From positions 4,696,001 to 4,760,000 of the forward strand of contig NZ_CP102428.1 in the NCBI RefSeq assembly GCF_024652905.1: a stretch of DNA of 64,000 nucleotides, given 5' to 3'. The stretch is from Pseudomonas oryzihabitans (GTDB taxonomy: Bacteria > Pseudomonadota > Gammaproteobacteria > Pseudomonadales > Pseudomonadaceae). Positions 47,269 through 56,115 of this stretch are shown in pieces; the first letter of the stretch is position 1; each line of letters opens with the position of its first letter. A model generated the notes under the pieces. The model saw nothing but the letters and a program-made list of their open reading frames with translations. It was not told where the DNA came from and did no database searches. Made by a program: the position numbers and the translations under genes.

Positions 47269-48989
47269 TGCGCCTGGAGCCCCGTCCGCTACCGGCGGTA
47301 TTGCCCGACCTGGGCGATCTGCCGCCGCTGCTCACCCGGCTCTATGCCGCGCGCGGCGTGACCCTGCCGGAAGAACTGGACAAGGGCCTGGCGCGGCTGG
47401 TGCCCTATCACCAGCTCAAGGGCATCGAGGCGGCGGTGGAGCTGCTGGCGCGCGCTCTGGAAGAGCGCCGGCGCATCCTCATCGTCGGCGATTTCGATGC
47501 CGATGGCGCCACCGCCAGCGCCGTGGGCGTGCTGGCCCTGCGCCGCCTGGGCGCGGCCTGGGTCGACTACCTGGTGCCCAATCGCTTCGAATACGGCTAC
47601 GGCCTGACGCCCGAGATCGTTGCCGTGGCCCTGCAGCGCGAACCCGAGGTGCTGCTCACCGTCGACAACGGCATCTCCAGCCTGGACGGCGTGGCCGCGG
47701 CCAAGGCGGCCGGGCTGCAAGTGGTCATCACCGACCACCACCTGCCGGGCACCGAATTGCCCGCCGCCGATGCCATCGTCAATCCGAATCAGCCGGCCTG
47801 CGCCTTTCCCAGCAAATGCATCGCCGGGGTCGGGGTGATCTTCTATGTGATGCTGGCCCTGCGCAGTCGCCTGCGCGAGAACGGCTGGTTCGCCCGTCAG
47901 GGCCTGGCGGAGCCCAATCTGGCCGAGTTGCTGGATCTGGTCGCCCTCGGCAGCGTCGCCGACGTCGTGCCGCTGGACGCCAACAACCGCATCCTGGTGC
48001 ACCAGGGGCTGATGCGTATCCGCGCCGGCCGGGCACGACCGGGGCTCAAGGCGCTGCTGGAAGTGGCCGGGCGCCAGCCGGGCAAGGTGGCCTCCAGTGA
48101 CCTGGGTTTCATTCTCGGCCCGCGGCTCAATGCGGCGGGGCGCCTGGACGACATGTCCATCGGTATCGAGCTGCTACTCTGCGAAGACCCGCAACTGGCG
48201 CAGGAATACGCTCAGCAGCTGGACGACTTCAACAAGGATCGCAAGAGCATCGAGCAGGGCATGCAGCGCGAGGCGCTCAAGCAGCTCAAGGAGTTGCCGG
48301 AAGACAATCTGCCCTTCGGTCTCTGTCTGTTCGACCCGGAGTGGCACCAGGGCGTGATCGGCATCCTCGCCTCGCGCCTCAAGGAAAAGTATCACCGCCC
48401 GGCGCTGGCCTTCGCCGACGACGGCAGTGGCAACGGCATGCTCAAGGGCTCGGCGCGTTCAGTACCCGGGCTGCACATCCGCGATGCCCTGGACGCCGTG
48501 GCGACCCGTCATCCGGGGCTCATCACCAAGTTCGGCGGTCACGCCATGGCCGCCGGCCTCAGTCTGCCCCAGGCGCATTATGAGACCTTTGCCAGCGCCT
48601 TCGACGCCGAGGTCCGTCGCCATCTGCAGGCCGACGACCTCAATGGGCGCCTGCAGACCGATGGCTGCCTCGCTCCGAGCGAATTCCAGCTCGATCTGGC
48701 CCAGGCCCTGCGCCAGGCCGGCCCCTGGGGGCAGCAGTTCCCCGAGCCGCTGTTTCACGGCACCTTCGAGATTCTCTCCCAGCGCTTGCTCAAGGAACGG
48801 CACCTCAAGCTGACCCTGCGCAGCGAGCAGGGCGGCCCGGAGCTGGACGGCATCGCCTTCAACATCGACCGTGACACCTGGCCCGATCCCAACATCTGCT
48901 GGGCCGAGCTGGCCTATCGGCTGGACGTGAATGAATTCCGCGGCAACGAGAGCGTGCAGCTGCTGGTGGTGCACCTGGCACCGCGTTAG
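47268..48989 (+). CDS. recJ: Single-stranded-DNA-specific exonuclease
   Basis: 5'-3' exonuclease of the DHH superfamily used in RecF recombination, base-excision and mismatch repair; 573 residues. Motif I is LIVGDFDADGATAS (about 73-86), motif III VVITDHHLPG (near 155), then GVGVIFYVMLALRSRLRE, LGSVADVVPLDANNRILV and the DHHA1 domain FILGPRLNAAGRLDDM and KFGGHAMAAGLSL. ATG 47268 overlaps the yaeQ stop; the longer frame upstream runs through yaeQ and is not used. Together with recCBD and rmuC the window holds several repair exonucleases. Confidence 0.97.
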   Translation: MRLEPRPLPAVLPDLGDLPPLLTRLYAARGVTLPEELDKGLARLVPYHQLKGIEAAVELLARALEERRRILIVGDFDADGATASAVGVLALRRLGAAWVDYLVPNRFEYGYGLTPEIVAVALQREPEVLLTVDNGISSLDGVAAAKAAGLQVVITDHHLPGTELPAADAIVNPNQPACAFPSKCIAGVGVIFYVMLALRSRLRENGWFARQGLAEPNLAELLDLVALGSVADVVPLDANNRILVHQGLMRIRAGRARPGLKALLEVAGRQPGKVASSDLGFILGPRLNAAGRLDDMSIGIELLLCEDPQLAQEYAQQLDDFNKDRKSIEQGMQREALKQLKELPEDNLPFGLCLFDPEWHQGVIGILASRLKEKYHRPALAFADDGSGNGMLKGSARSVPGLHIRDALDAVATRHPGLITKFGGHAMAAGLSLPQAHYETFASAFDAEVRRHLQADDLNGRLQTDGCLAPSEFQLDLAQALRQAGPWGQQFPEPLFHGTFEILSQRLLKERHLKLTLRSEQGGPELDGIAFNIDRDTWPDPNICWAELAYRLDVNEFRGNESVQLLVVHLAPR

Positions 48990-49057
48990 TCGGAACAGCG
49001 ACCTATTCTGTTCGGGAACACTCCAATGCGGTGAATCCCGACTAGACGAGGTCCGCC

Positions 49058-50161
49058 ATGAGTCTCCTGTTCCAGCCCCTGACCCTGCGTCAGCTGACCC
49101 TGCCCAATCGCGTGGTGGTCTCCCCGATGTGTCAGTATTCCAGCGAAGACGGCTTCGCCAACGACTGGCACCTGGTTCACCTGGGCAGTCGCGCCACCGG
49201 TGGCGCCGGCCTGGTGATCTTCGAGGCTACCGCGGTCACCGCCGACGGGCGCATCACGCCCCAGGACCTGGGGTTGTGGAAGGACGAGCAGATCGAGCCC
49301 CTGCGCCGTATCACCCAGTTCATCGAAGGCCAGGGCAGCGTCGCCGGTATCCAACTGGCCCATGCTGGCCGTAAGGCCAGTACCTGGCAACCCTGGCTCG
49401 GCAAGCACGGCAGCGTGCCCATCGCCGAGGGCGGCTGGGTGCCGGTGGCGCCCTCGGCCATCGCCTTCGATCCCCAGCACACCCGGCCCACCGCCATGGA
49501 TCGCGACGACATCGCCAGCATCCGCCGGGCTTTCGTGGACACCGCCGAGCGCGCCCTGGCGGCCGGCTTCAAGGTGGCCGAGGTCCATGCCGCCCACGGC
49601 TATCTGCTGCACCAGTTCCTCTCGCCGCTCTCCAATCGCCGCGAGGACGATTACGGCGGCAATTTCGAGAATCGCATTCGCCTGTTGCTGGAAGTCACCG
49701 CCGATGTACGTGCGGTCTGGCCGGAAGCGTTGCCGCTGTTCGTGCGGGTCTCGGCCACCGACTGGGTGGAAGACGGTTGGGATGTCGATGAGACGGTGGA
49801 ATTGGCGCGGCGGCTGAAGACCCTGGGCGTCGACCTGATCGACGTCTCCTCCGGCGGCACCGCCGCCCAGGCCGACATTCCCACCGGGCCCGGCTACCAG
49901 ACCCAGTTCGCCGAGCGGGTGCGCAAGGAAGCCGGGATTCCCAGTGGCGCGGTGGGCATGATCACCGATGCGGCCCAGGCCGAGCACGTGCTGCGTACCG
50001 GTCAGGCCGATCTGGTGCTGCTGGCCCGCGAACTGCTGCGCGATCCCTATTGGCCGCTGAATGCCGCCGAAGCCCTACGGGAAAAGGTCTCCTGGCCGCC
50101 GCAATACGTGCGCGCCGCGCACCGGGATACGCCGCTGCGCAAGCCGTTCGGGGAGGAATAG
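49058..50161 (+). CDS. Old Yellow Enzyme-type NADH:flavin oxidoreductase (NamA/XenA-like)
   Basis: FMN-dependent ene-reductase of 367 residues in the thermophilic-like (YqjM/XenA) class, reducing activated C=C bonds or nitro groups with NAD(P)H. MSLLFQPLTLRQLTLPNRVV opens the barrel, MCQYSSEDG contains the FMN-tuning Cys of this class, IQLAHAGRKAS carries His near the substrate, and EVHAAHGYLLHQFLSPLSN plus GNFENRIRLLLE follow. GAGG precedes ATG 49058. It stands 68 bases behind recJ. The physiological substrate is unknown; the family often answers electrophile stress. Confidence 0.93.
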   Translation: MSLLFQPLTLRQLTLPNRVVVSPMCQYSSEDGFANDWHLVHLGSRATGGAGLVIFEATAVTADGRITPQDLGLWKDEQIEPLRRITQFIEGQGSVAGIQLAHAGRKASTWQPWLGKHGSVPIAEGGWVPVAPSAIAFDPQHTRPTAMDRDDIASIRRAFVDTAERALAAGFKVAEVHAAHGYLLHQFLSPLSNRREDDYGGNFENRIRLLLEVTADVRAVWPEALPLFVRVSATDWVEDGWDVDETVELARRLKTLGVDLIDVSSGGTAAQADIPTGPGYQTQFAERVRKEAGIPSGAVGMITDAAQAEHVLRTGQADLVLLARELLRDPYWPLNAAEALREKVSWPPQYVRAAHRDTPLRKPFGEE

Positions 50162-50199
50162 GGCGCGGGACGGAGCCATCCGTGCGGATGGCTCCCGAG

Positions 50200-50670
50200 T
50201 CAGGGCTTGACCGGGCGCAGCATCGCCTCCAGGGCGTCGCTGTCGTAGTAGTCGCCCAGATACCAGATGCGGCCGTCGCGGATCTTCATGATGCTGGCGC
50301 CGCGGATCTTGACCGGTTGCTTGCCGGTGGCGGTGACGCGGTTGCCGGTCAGTTCCCATTCGAAGGCGATGCTGCGCGGGCCGATGACCGGCTTGTGCAC
50401 CATCTTTACCTGTAGATCCGGGACGGCCTTGAGGGTGACCTTGACGATCCTGTCACGGGCCTGGGTGCGGCTGGTCTCGGTGGTGGCGGCGCCACTGTCG
50501 AAATACTGCACCTTGGGGTCGAGCAGGGCGCTGGCGGCCTCGGCATCGTGATCGTTCCAGGCATCGAGATAGCGATTGGCGATGAGGCGGGCGTCCTCGG
50601 CGGCGGCCTGGACCTGGCCGGCAGTGAGGGCGAGCGAAAGCGCGAACAGCACAGCCAGACGCGAGCGCAT
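50200..50670 (-). CDS. Exported SnoaL/NTF2-like protein
   Basis: A 156-residue protein with a Sec signal peptide (MRSRLAVLFALSLALTAGQVQAAA approximately to residue 22) and one SnoaL-like domain of the NTF2 fold. Typical features are RYLDAWNDHDAEAASALLDP, an Asp in VQYFDSGAATTE and a final strand GRIWYLGDYYD. The cone-shaped pocket of this fold serves many enzymes and binding proteins, so function is open. It is convergent with the Old Yellow Enzyme gene and divergent from the DUF533 gene. Confidence 0.82.
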   Translation of the reverse strand: MRSRLAVLFALSLALTAGQVQAAAEDARLIANRYLDAWNDHDAEAASALLDPKVQYFDSGAATTETSRTQARDRIVKVTLKAVPDLQVKMVHKPVIGPRSIAFEWELTGNRVTATGKQPVKIRGASIMKIRDGRIWYLGDYYDSDALEAMLRPVKP

Positions 50671-50861
50671 GGGGTGTCTCCGGCAACTGCAAGGGAAAGG
50701 CGCAAGAGTAGCGCCGTGGGCGGCCCGCGGTCAGCAATATTTTGTATCAACCGGCTGGTCGCGACGGCGACCCCGGCAACATTCGGTAAGCAGGTGCCGG
50801 GAGCCAGACGGTGTGGTCAGCGGTCCTAAAGGGCTGAATCCTGACTCTGTGGAGGTCATCC

Positions 50862-51557
50862 ATGAACACCCGCGGTTTGCTTGATCAATTGCTCAAGGCG
50901 GGCCAGCAGGCGCTGGCCAAGAAGACCGGTCACTCGGCCCCCCGATCCGGCACGGCGTCCACCGGCAAGGATTCCCTGGGCGGTCTGCTCTCCGGACTGG
51001 GCAACAGCGGCCTGGCGGCTGGGGCCCTGACCGCGCTGCTGGGCAGCAAGCGCGGTCGCGCCATGGGTGGCAAGGCGGTCGGCTATGGCGGTCTGGCGGC
51101 GCTGGGTATGGTGGCCTACAAGGCCTATCAGTCCTGGCAGGCCAATCAGGCCCAGGGGACGGCGGCCGTCGAGCCCCGTACCGTGGATCGGGTACCGGAG
51201 CACGAAGCCGAAGCCCATGGCCGGGCGGTGCTGATCGCCCTGATCGCGGCGGCCAAGGCCGATGGTCATGTCGATGACCAGGAGCGCCAGGCCATCGAGG
51301 CCGAGATGGCCAAGCTGGATGACGATCCCGAGTTGCGCAGCTGGCTGCAGCGGGAACTGGAACAACCGCTGGATCCGGCCAAGGTCGCCGCGGCGGCGGA
51401 AACGCCCGAGATGGCCGCCGAGATGTACCTGGCCAGCCTGATGCTGATCGACGATCAGCAATACATGGAAAAGGCCTACCTGGACGAGCTGGCACGCCAG
51501 CTGCGCCTGGAGCCCGGCCTGCGCGCCGAGCTGGAGCGTGAGGCCGCGGCGGTCTAA
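50862..51557 (+). CDS. DUF533 / TerB-like protein
   Basis: A 231-residue protein of the DUF533 (YebE-like) family. The N-terminal half is Gly/Ala-rich with a possible membrane-active segment (GYGGLAALGMVAYKAYQSWQ), and the C-terminal half (from about 120) is a helical TerB-like domain with ALIAAAKADGHVDDQERQAI containing the acidic loop, and EMYLASLMLIDDQQYMEKAY. YebE in enterobacteria is induced by envelope stress; no such control can be read here. It ends three bases before the convergent LysR gene. Confidence 0.88.
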   Translation: MNTRGLLDQLLKAGQQALAKKTGHSAPRSGTASTGKDSLGGLLSGLGNSGLAAGALTALLGSKRGRAMGGKAVGYGGLAALGMVAYKAYQSWQANQAQGTAAVEPRTVDRVPEHEAEAHGRAVLIALIAAAKADGHVDDQERQAIEAEMAKLDDDPELRSWLQRELEQPLDPAKVAAAAETPEMAAEMYLASLMLIDDQQYMEKAYLDELARQLRLEPGLRAELEREAAAV

Positions 51558-51560
51558 CGG

Positions 51561-52463
51561 CTAGGCGAGCGGGCGTTCATCGCCCAGCAGGACGCTCCGC
51601 TCCGCCGCGCAGAGGTGCAACAGGAAATCCCAGACCACGCGCAGGCGCGCGGAGCGGTGCAATTCTCGGTGGGTCGAGATCCAGTATTCCCGGGTGAAGG
51701 AGCGCTCCGGCAGCACGCCCTCCAGGGGTGTGCCCTGACCCACCAGATAGCACGGCAGCACGGCGATGCCGACGCCGGCGCAGGCCGCTTCGCGCTGGGC
51801 GATGACACTGGTGCTGCGAAAGACGATGCGCGGATCCGAACAGAGTCCCTGGATGAATTGCAGTTCGCGGGTGTACAGCAGGTCGTCGACGTAGCCGATG
51901 AAGGTCTGTTCGCCGAGGTCGGCTTCGGCATCCAGCGCCGGTGCTCGATCCAGGTAGGCGCGACTGGCATAGAACCTCAGACGATAGGGCGTCAGTCGCC
52001 GGCCGATCAGGCCTTCGGCGGTGGGCCTTTCCAGGGTGATGGCGATGTCCGCTTCGCGGTTGGTGACGCTGACGAAGCGCGGCACCGAGACCAGCTCCAC
52101 TTCCAGGCCCGGATAATCGCGCAGCAGCGCTCCTAGGCGCTGGGCGAGAAAACCGGTGCCCAGGCCTTCGGTCACCCCGACCCGTACCTGACCCAGCGGA
52201 TTGAGTCGCTGGGTCACGGCCTCCTGGGCCAGCAGTGCGGCTTCTTCCATCGCCTGGGCATGCGCCAGCAGGGCCTGGCCGGCGGGGGTGAGCTGATAGC
52301 CGCTGGCCTGTTGCACCAGCAGCTGACTGCCCAGGGCGCGTTCCAGCGCCTCCAAGTGACGGGCGACGGTGGCATGACTGACGCCCAGGCTGCGGGCGGC
52401 GGTAAGCAGGCGGCCATGGCGCTGGACCTCCAGAAAAACCCGCAGATCGTTCCAGTCGAACAT
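51561..52463 (-). CDS. LysR-type transcriptional regulator
   Basis: DNA-binding regulator of 300 residues. The N-terminal winged helix (MFDWNDLRVFLEVQRHGRLL then GVSHATVARHLEALE) is followed by the periplasmic-binding-like effector domain. The helix-turn-helix and the opening resemble LysR proteins of the GcvA/DsdC-like group that control a divergent catabolic gene. It is divergent from the GMC oxidoreductase with a 146-base gap, so it probably controls that gene and perhaps the transporter behind it. The effector is unknown. Confidence 0.92.
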   Translation of the reverse strand: MFDWNDLRVFLEVQRHGRLLTAARSLGVSHATVARHLEALERALGSQLLVQQASGYQLTPAGQALLAHAQAMEEAALLAQEAVTQRLNPLGQVRVGVTEGLGTGFLAQRLGALLRDYPGLEVELVSVPRFVSVTNREADIAITLERPTAEGLIGRRLTPYRLRFYASRAYLDRAPALDAEADLGEQTFIGYVDDLLYTRELQFIQGLCSDPRIVFRSTSVIAQREAACAGVGIAVLPCYLVGQGTPLEGVLPERSFTREYWISTHRELHRSARLRVVWDFLLHLCAAERSVLLGDERPLA

Positions 52464-52508
52464 CCCTTTTCCTCGTCTAGGCCTGTCTGCCCGGCCGCTT
52501 GCTGGTCA

Positions 52509-52526
52509 CTGTTCAGAAATGCACAG
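52509..52526. promoter_or_regulatory. Candidate LysR operator
   Basis: CTGTTCAGAAATGCACAG has CTGT and ACAG as an inverted pair ten bases apart and contains a T-N11-A core. It lies in the divergent region between the LysR and GMC genes, where an autoregulatory LysR site is expected. Confidence 0.4.
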
Positions 52527-52584
52527 CCGTTGCCCGTTTTCTGCGACTGTTGTTCGCGGATGACGACACTAGGATAGGGACCAC

Positions 52585-52592
52585 AACAACAA
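52585..52592 (+). promoter_or_regulatory. AACAACAA motif (Hfq/Crc-like) before the GMC gene
   Basis: AACAACAA fits the AANAANAA catabolite-activity motif bound by Hfq with Crc in Pseudomonas mRNAs. It ends seven bases before the GAGGGA Shine-Dalgarno, where binding would block initiation. A matching motif precedes the downstream transporter. Confidence 0.6.
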
Positions 52593-52609
52593 AAAAGCGA
52601 GGGAACGTC

Positions 52610-54283
52610 ATGCCCGGTCCTGCTGCGGAATATGACTTCATCATCGTCGGCGCCGGTCCGGCCGGCTGCCTGCTGGCCAATCGGCTGTCCGCCGATCCGG
52701 CCCATCGCGTGCTGCTGCTGGAAGCCGGCGGCCGTGACAACCATCCCTGGATCCACATCCCCGTCGGCTATCTGTTCTGCATCGGCAATCCGCGCACCGA
52801 CTGGTGCTTCAAGACCGAGGTGGAAGCGGGCCTGGGTGGCCGCGCGCTCAACTATCCGCGTGGCCGGGTGCTGGGTGGCTGCTCGTCCATCAACGGCATG
52901 ATCTACATGCGCGGCCAGGCCCGTGACTATGACGGCTGGGCCGCCGCTGGCAATCCCGGCTGGGGCTGGCAGGACGTACTGCCGCTGTTCAAGCGTATGG
53001 AAGATCATTGCGACGGCGCCTCGGCCGTTCATGGTGCCGGGGGTGAATGGCGGGTCGAGCGGCAGCGCCTGCACTGGACCCTGCTCGATGCCTTTCGCAG
53101 TGCCGCGGGTGAAACCGGCATCGCGCCGGTGGAAGACTTCAACACCGGCGACAACGAAGGCTGCGGCTACTTCCAGGTCAATCAGCGTAATGGCGTGCGC
53201 TGGAATGCCGCCAAGGCCTTTCTCAAGCCCATCCGCCAGCGTGCCAATCTGCAGGTGCTGACCGGGGTGCAAGTGGAGCGGGTGCTGCTGGAGGAGGGCA
53301 GGGCACGGGCGGTGCTGGCGCGGCTGCCGGGCCATGCCGAACCCCAGCGCCTGGTGGCGCGGCGGGAGATCGTGCTCTGCGCCGGCGCCATTGGCTCGCC
53401 GACCCTGTTGCAGCGCTCCGGCATCGGTCCGCGCGGCCTGCTCGAAGGGCTGGGCATCGGTGTCCAGCATCGGCTGGAAGGGGTCGGCGGCAACCTGCAG
53501 GATCACCTGCAACTGCGGCTGATCTATCGGGTGCACGGCGTGCCGACCCTCAATGCCCTGGCCGGCAGTCTCTGGGGCAAGCTGGGCATGGGCCTGGAGT
53601 ATCTCTGGAGTCGCAGTGGTCCCCTGGCCATGGCGCCGAGCCAACTGGGCGCCTTCGCCCGTTCCGATCCCGGGCAGCCCTCGGCCAATCTGCAGTATCA
53701 CGTGCAGCCGCTGTCGCTGGAGCGCTTCGGCGAGCCCCTGCACGGCTTTCCCGCCTTTACCGCCTCGGTGTGCAACCTGCGCCCGGCCAGTCGTGGCCAG
53801 GTGGCCATCCGCAGCGCCGACCCGCTGGCCGCGCCGCTGATCCAGCCGCGCTACCTCAGCGCGCCGGAGGATCTCAAGGTGGCCGCCGACGCCATCCGCC
53901 TGACCCGGCGCATCGCCGCCGCGCCGGCACTGGCCGCTTACCGGCCCGAGGAGTATCTGCCAGGCCCGGCCTATCAGAGCGAGGAAGAACTGCAGCAGGC
54001 CGCGGGCGCCATAGGCACCACCATCTTCCACCCTTCCGGCACCTGCCGCATGGGGCAGGGCGCCGACGCCGTGGTGGACGCCCGCCTGCGGGTGCATGGC
54101 ATTCCCGGGCTGCGGGTGGCCGACGCCTCCATCATGCCGACCCTGGTCTCGGGCAACAGCTGTTCGCCAACCCTGATGATCGCCGAACAGGCGGCCACTT
54201 TCATGCTGGCGGAGGCGCGGGAGCAGGGCAGCCACGAGCTGCCCGTCGCAGTCGCCCGGGCCAGCGCCGTCTCGGCTGCCTAA
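52610..54283 (+). CDS. GMC family FAD-dependent oxidoreductase (alcohol/choline dehydrogenase-like)
   Basis: FAD enzyme of 557 residues that oxidises an alcohol group. The FAD motif is FIIVGAGPAGCLLANRLS near residue 9, followed by VLLLEAGG, the GMC signature 1 PRGRVLGGCSSINGMIYMRG and signature 2 GAIGSPTLLQRSGIGP. The C-terminus has HPSGTCRMG (catalytic His near 474) and VADASIMPTLVSGNSCSPTL. I start at ATG 52610 behind GAGGGA; the longer frame upstream lies in the regulatory gap. The best guess is an aliphatic or polyol alcohol dehydrogenase. The context (divergent LysR, downstream transporter) suggests a catabolic unit. Confidence 0.93.
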   Translation: MPGPAAEYDFIIVGAGPAGCLLANRLSADPAHRVLLLEAGGRDNHPWIHIPVGYLFCIGNPRTDWCFKTEVEAGLGGRALNYPRGRVLGGCSSINGMIYMRGQARDYDGWAAAGNPGWGWQDVLPLFKRMEDHCDGASAVHGAGGEWRVERQRLHWTLLDAFRSAAGETGIAPVEDFNTGDNEGCGYFQVNQRNGVRWNAAKAFLKPIRQRANLQVLTGVQVERVLLEEGRARAVLARLPGHAEPQRLVARREIVLCAGAIGSPTLLQRSGIGPRGLLEGLGIGVQHRLEGVGGNLQDHLQLRLIYRVHGVPTLNALAGSLWGKLGMGLEYLWSRSGPLAMAPSQLGAFARSDPGQPSANLQYHVQPLSLERFGEPLHGFPAFTASVCNLRPASRGQVAIRSADPLAAPLIQPRYLSAPEDLKVAADAIRLTRRIAAAPALAAYRPEEYLPGPAYQSEEELQQAAGAIGTTIFHPSGTCRMGQGADAVVDARLRVHGIPGLRVADASIMPTLVSGNSCSPTLMIAEQAATFMLAEAREQGSHELPVAVARASAVSAA

Positions 54284-54305
54284 ACTCGTCCATCCGGTTC
54301 CACCG

Positions 54306-54325
54306 ACGGCGGAGCCTTCCGCCGT
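54306..54325 (+). terminator. Hairpin between the GMC and MFS genes
   Basis: ACGGCGGA-GCCT-TCCGCCGT is a perfect 8-bp stem 22 bases behind the GMC stop. Only three T bases follow, so it may attenuate or stabilise the transcript instead of fully ending it. Confidence 0.5.
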
Positions 54326-54350
54326 TTCCACCGTAGTAGCTGTCGCCCAT

Positions 54351-54358
54351 AACAACAA
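54351..54358 (+). promoter_or_regulatory. AACAACAA motif (Hfq/Crc-like) before the MFS gene
   Basis: AACAACAA lies 34 bases before ATG 54393 and matches the motif upstream of the GMC gene. It is further from the Shine-Dalgarno (AGGAGA) than in the GMC case, so an effect on initiation is less certain. Confidence 0.5.
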
Positions 54359-54392
54359 TCAGCCCGGCGATCCCGGGTCAGGAGAACGTGCG

Positions 54393-56015
54393 ATGTCCGA
54401 CTATGCCCAACCCCGGGTCCAACCCAGCGCGGCCAGCAGTCGCCGCGAAGAACGCAAGGTGATCTTCGCCTCGTCCCTGGGAACCGTCTTCGAGTGGTAC
54501 GACTTCTTTCTCTACGGCGCCCTGGCGGCGGTGATCAGCAAGCAGTTCTTCGCCGGCGTCAACGACACCACCGCCTTCATCTTCGCCCTGCTGGCCTTCG
54601 CCGCCGGTTTCGTGGTGCGGCCCTTCGGTGCCCTGGTGTTCGGCCGCCTGGGCGACATGGTCGGGCGCAAGTACACCTTTCTCGCCACCATCATCCTCAT
54701 GGGCATCGCCACCTTCGGCGTCGGCCTGCTGCCCACCTATGCCAGCATCGGCGTGGCCGCACCCATCATCCTGGTGGTGCTGCGCCTGCTGCAGGGCCTG
54801 GCCCTGGGCGGTGAGTACGGCGGCGCCGCTACCTACATCGCCGAGCACGCGCCGCCCGGCAAGCGCGGTGCCCACACCAGCTGGCTGCAATCCACCGCGA
54901 CCCTGGGGCTGTTGCTGTCGCTGGTGGTGATCCTGGTCTGCCGCTACCTGACCGGTGACCAGTTCGAGGTCTGGGGCTGGCGCCTGCCGTTCCTGCTGTC
55001 GATCTTCCTGCTGGCCATCTCCACCTGGATCCGCCTGTCGATGCACGAATCGCCGGCCTTCCTGCGCATGAAGGCCGAAGGCAAGCAGAGCAAGGCGCCG
55101 ATCCGCGATTCCTTCACCAACTGGAGCAATCTCAAGGTGGTGCTGATCGCGCTGTTCAGCATCAACGGCGGCCAGGCGGTGACCTTCTACCTGTCGCAGT
55201 TCTATGTGATGTTCTTTCTCACCCAGACCCTCAAGCTGGATCCGGTGCTGGCCAACAACCTGCTGATCGTCAGCGTGATCCTGGGCGCCCCCTTCTTCGT
55301 CATCGCCGGCTGGCTGTCGGACAAGGTCGGCCGCAAGCCGATCCTGATGCTGGGCCTGCTGCTGGCCACGGTGCTCTACTTTCCGCTGTTCAAGGCCCTG
55401 ACCCACTACGCCAATCCACAGATCTACCAGGCCAGCCAGCAGGCGCCCATCGTGGTGACCGCCGATCCGGCCACCTGCACCTTCCAGTTCGACCCGGTGG
55501 GCAAGGCGCGTTTCGACAGCCCCTGCGACCGGGTCAAGACCCTGCTGGCCAAGAGCGGACTGCCCTACCGCAGCGTGGCGGCGGCGCCGGGGGACGCGGT
55601 GCAGGTCAACGTCGGCGACAAGGTCATCGTCGGCTTCGACGAGCCGGCCCTGCGCGCGGCGGTACAGGCCGCCGGCTATCCGGCCAAGGCCGATGCGGCG
55701 CAGGTCAACAAGCCCATGGTGGTGGCGGTGATCTTCGCCCTGATCCTCATCGCCACCCTCTGCTACGGGCCGCTGGCGGCACTGATGGTGGAGCTGTTTC
55801 CCACCCGCATCCGCTACACCTCCATGTCGCTGCCGTACCACATCGGCAATGGCTGGTTCGGCGGCTTCCTGCCCACGGTGTCCTTCGCCCTGGTGGTCTA
55901 TACCGGCGACATCTTCTACGGCCTCTGGTACCCGGTACTGGTGACCGGCGTCAGCCTGGTGGTAGGCCTGCTGTGTCTGCCGGAAACCCGCCACCGCGAT
56001 CTCGACGCCGATTGA
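54393..56015 (+). CDS. MHS-family MFS transporter with large periplasmic loop
   Basis: Secondary transporter of 540 residues, related to the metabolite:H+ symporters. FASSLGTVFEWYDFFLYGAL, FGRLGDMVGRKYTFLATI and LALGGEYGGAATYIAEHAPP are family hallmarks; WLSDKVGRKPILM is the second repeat. It is about 100 residues longer than the MFS protein at 35106-36410. The excess is a hydrophilic segment at about 338-440, between two late helices, that contains Cys362 and Cys378. The gene lies 109 bases behind the GMC oxidoreductase and probably imports its substrate. Confidence 0.92.
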   Translation: MSDYAQPRVQPSAASSRREERKVIFASSLGTVFEWYDFFLYGALAAVISKQFFAGVNDTTAFIFALLAFAAGFVVRPFGALVFGRLGDMVGRKYTFLATIILMGIATFGVGLLPTYASIGVAAPIILVVLRLLQGLALGGEYGGAATYIAEHAPPGKRGAHTSWLQSTATLGLLLSLVVILVCRYLTGDQFEVWGWRLPFLLSIFLLAISTWIRLSMHESPAFLRMKAEGKQSKAPIRDSFTNWSNLKVVLIALFSINGGQAVTFYLSQFYVMFFLTQTLKLDPVLANNLLIVSVILGAPFFVIAGWLSDKVGRKPILMLGLLLATVLYFPLFKALTHYANPQIYQASQQAPIVVTADPATCTFQFDPVGKARFDSPCDRVKTLLAKSGLPYRSVAAAPGDAVQVNVGDKVIVGFDEPALRAAVQAAGYPAKADAAQVNKPMVVAVIFALILIATLCYGPLAALMVELFPTRIRYTSMSLPYHIGNGWFGGFLPTVSFALVVYTGDIFYGLWYPVLVTGVSLVVGLLCLPETRHRDLDAD

Positions 56016-56115
56016 GACCCAGCAGGCGGCGAATCCCCGTCGCACTCTGAGTTTCGCCGCCGATTGGGTTATACTCGCGAGCTTTTCCACAGCTTTTCTC
56101 GCGAGTGTTTCCCCC

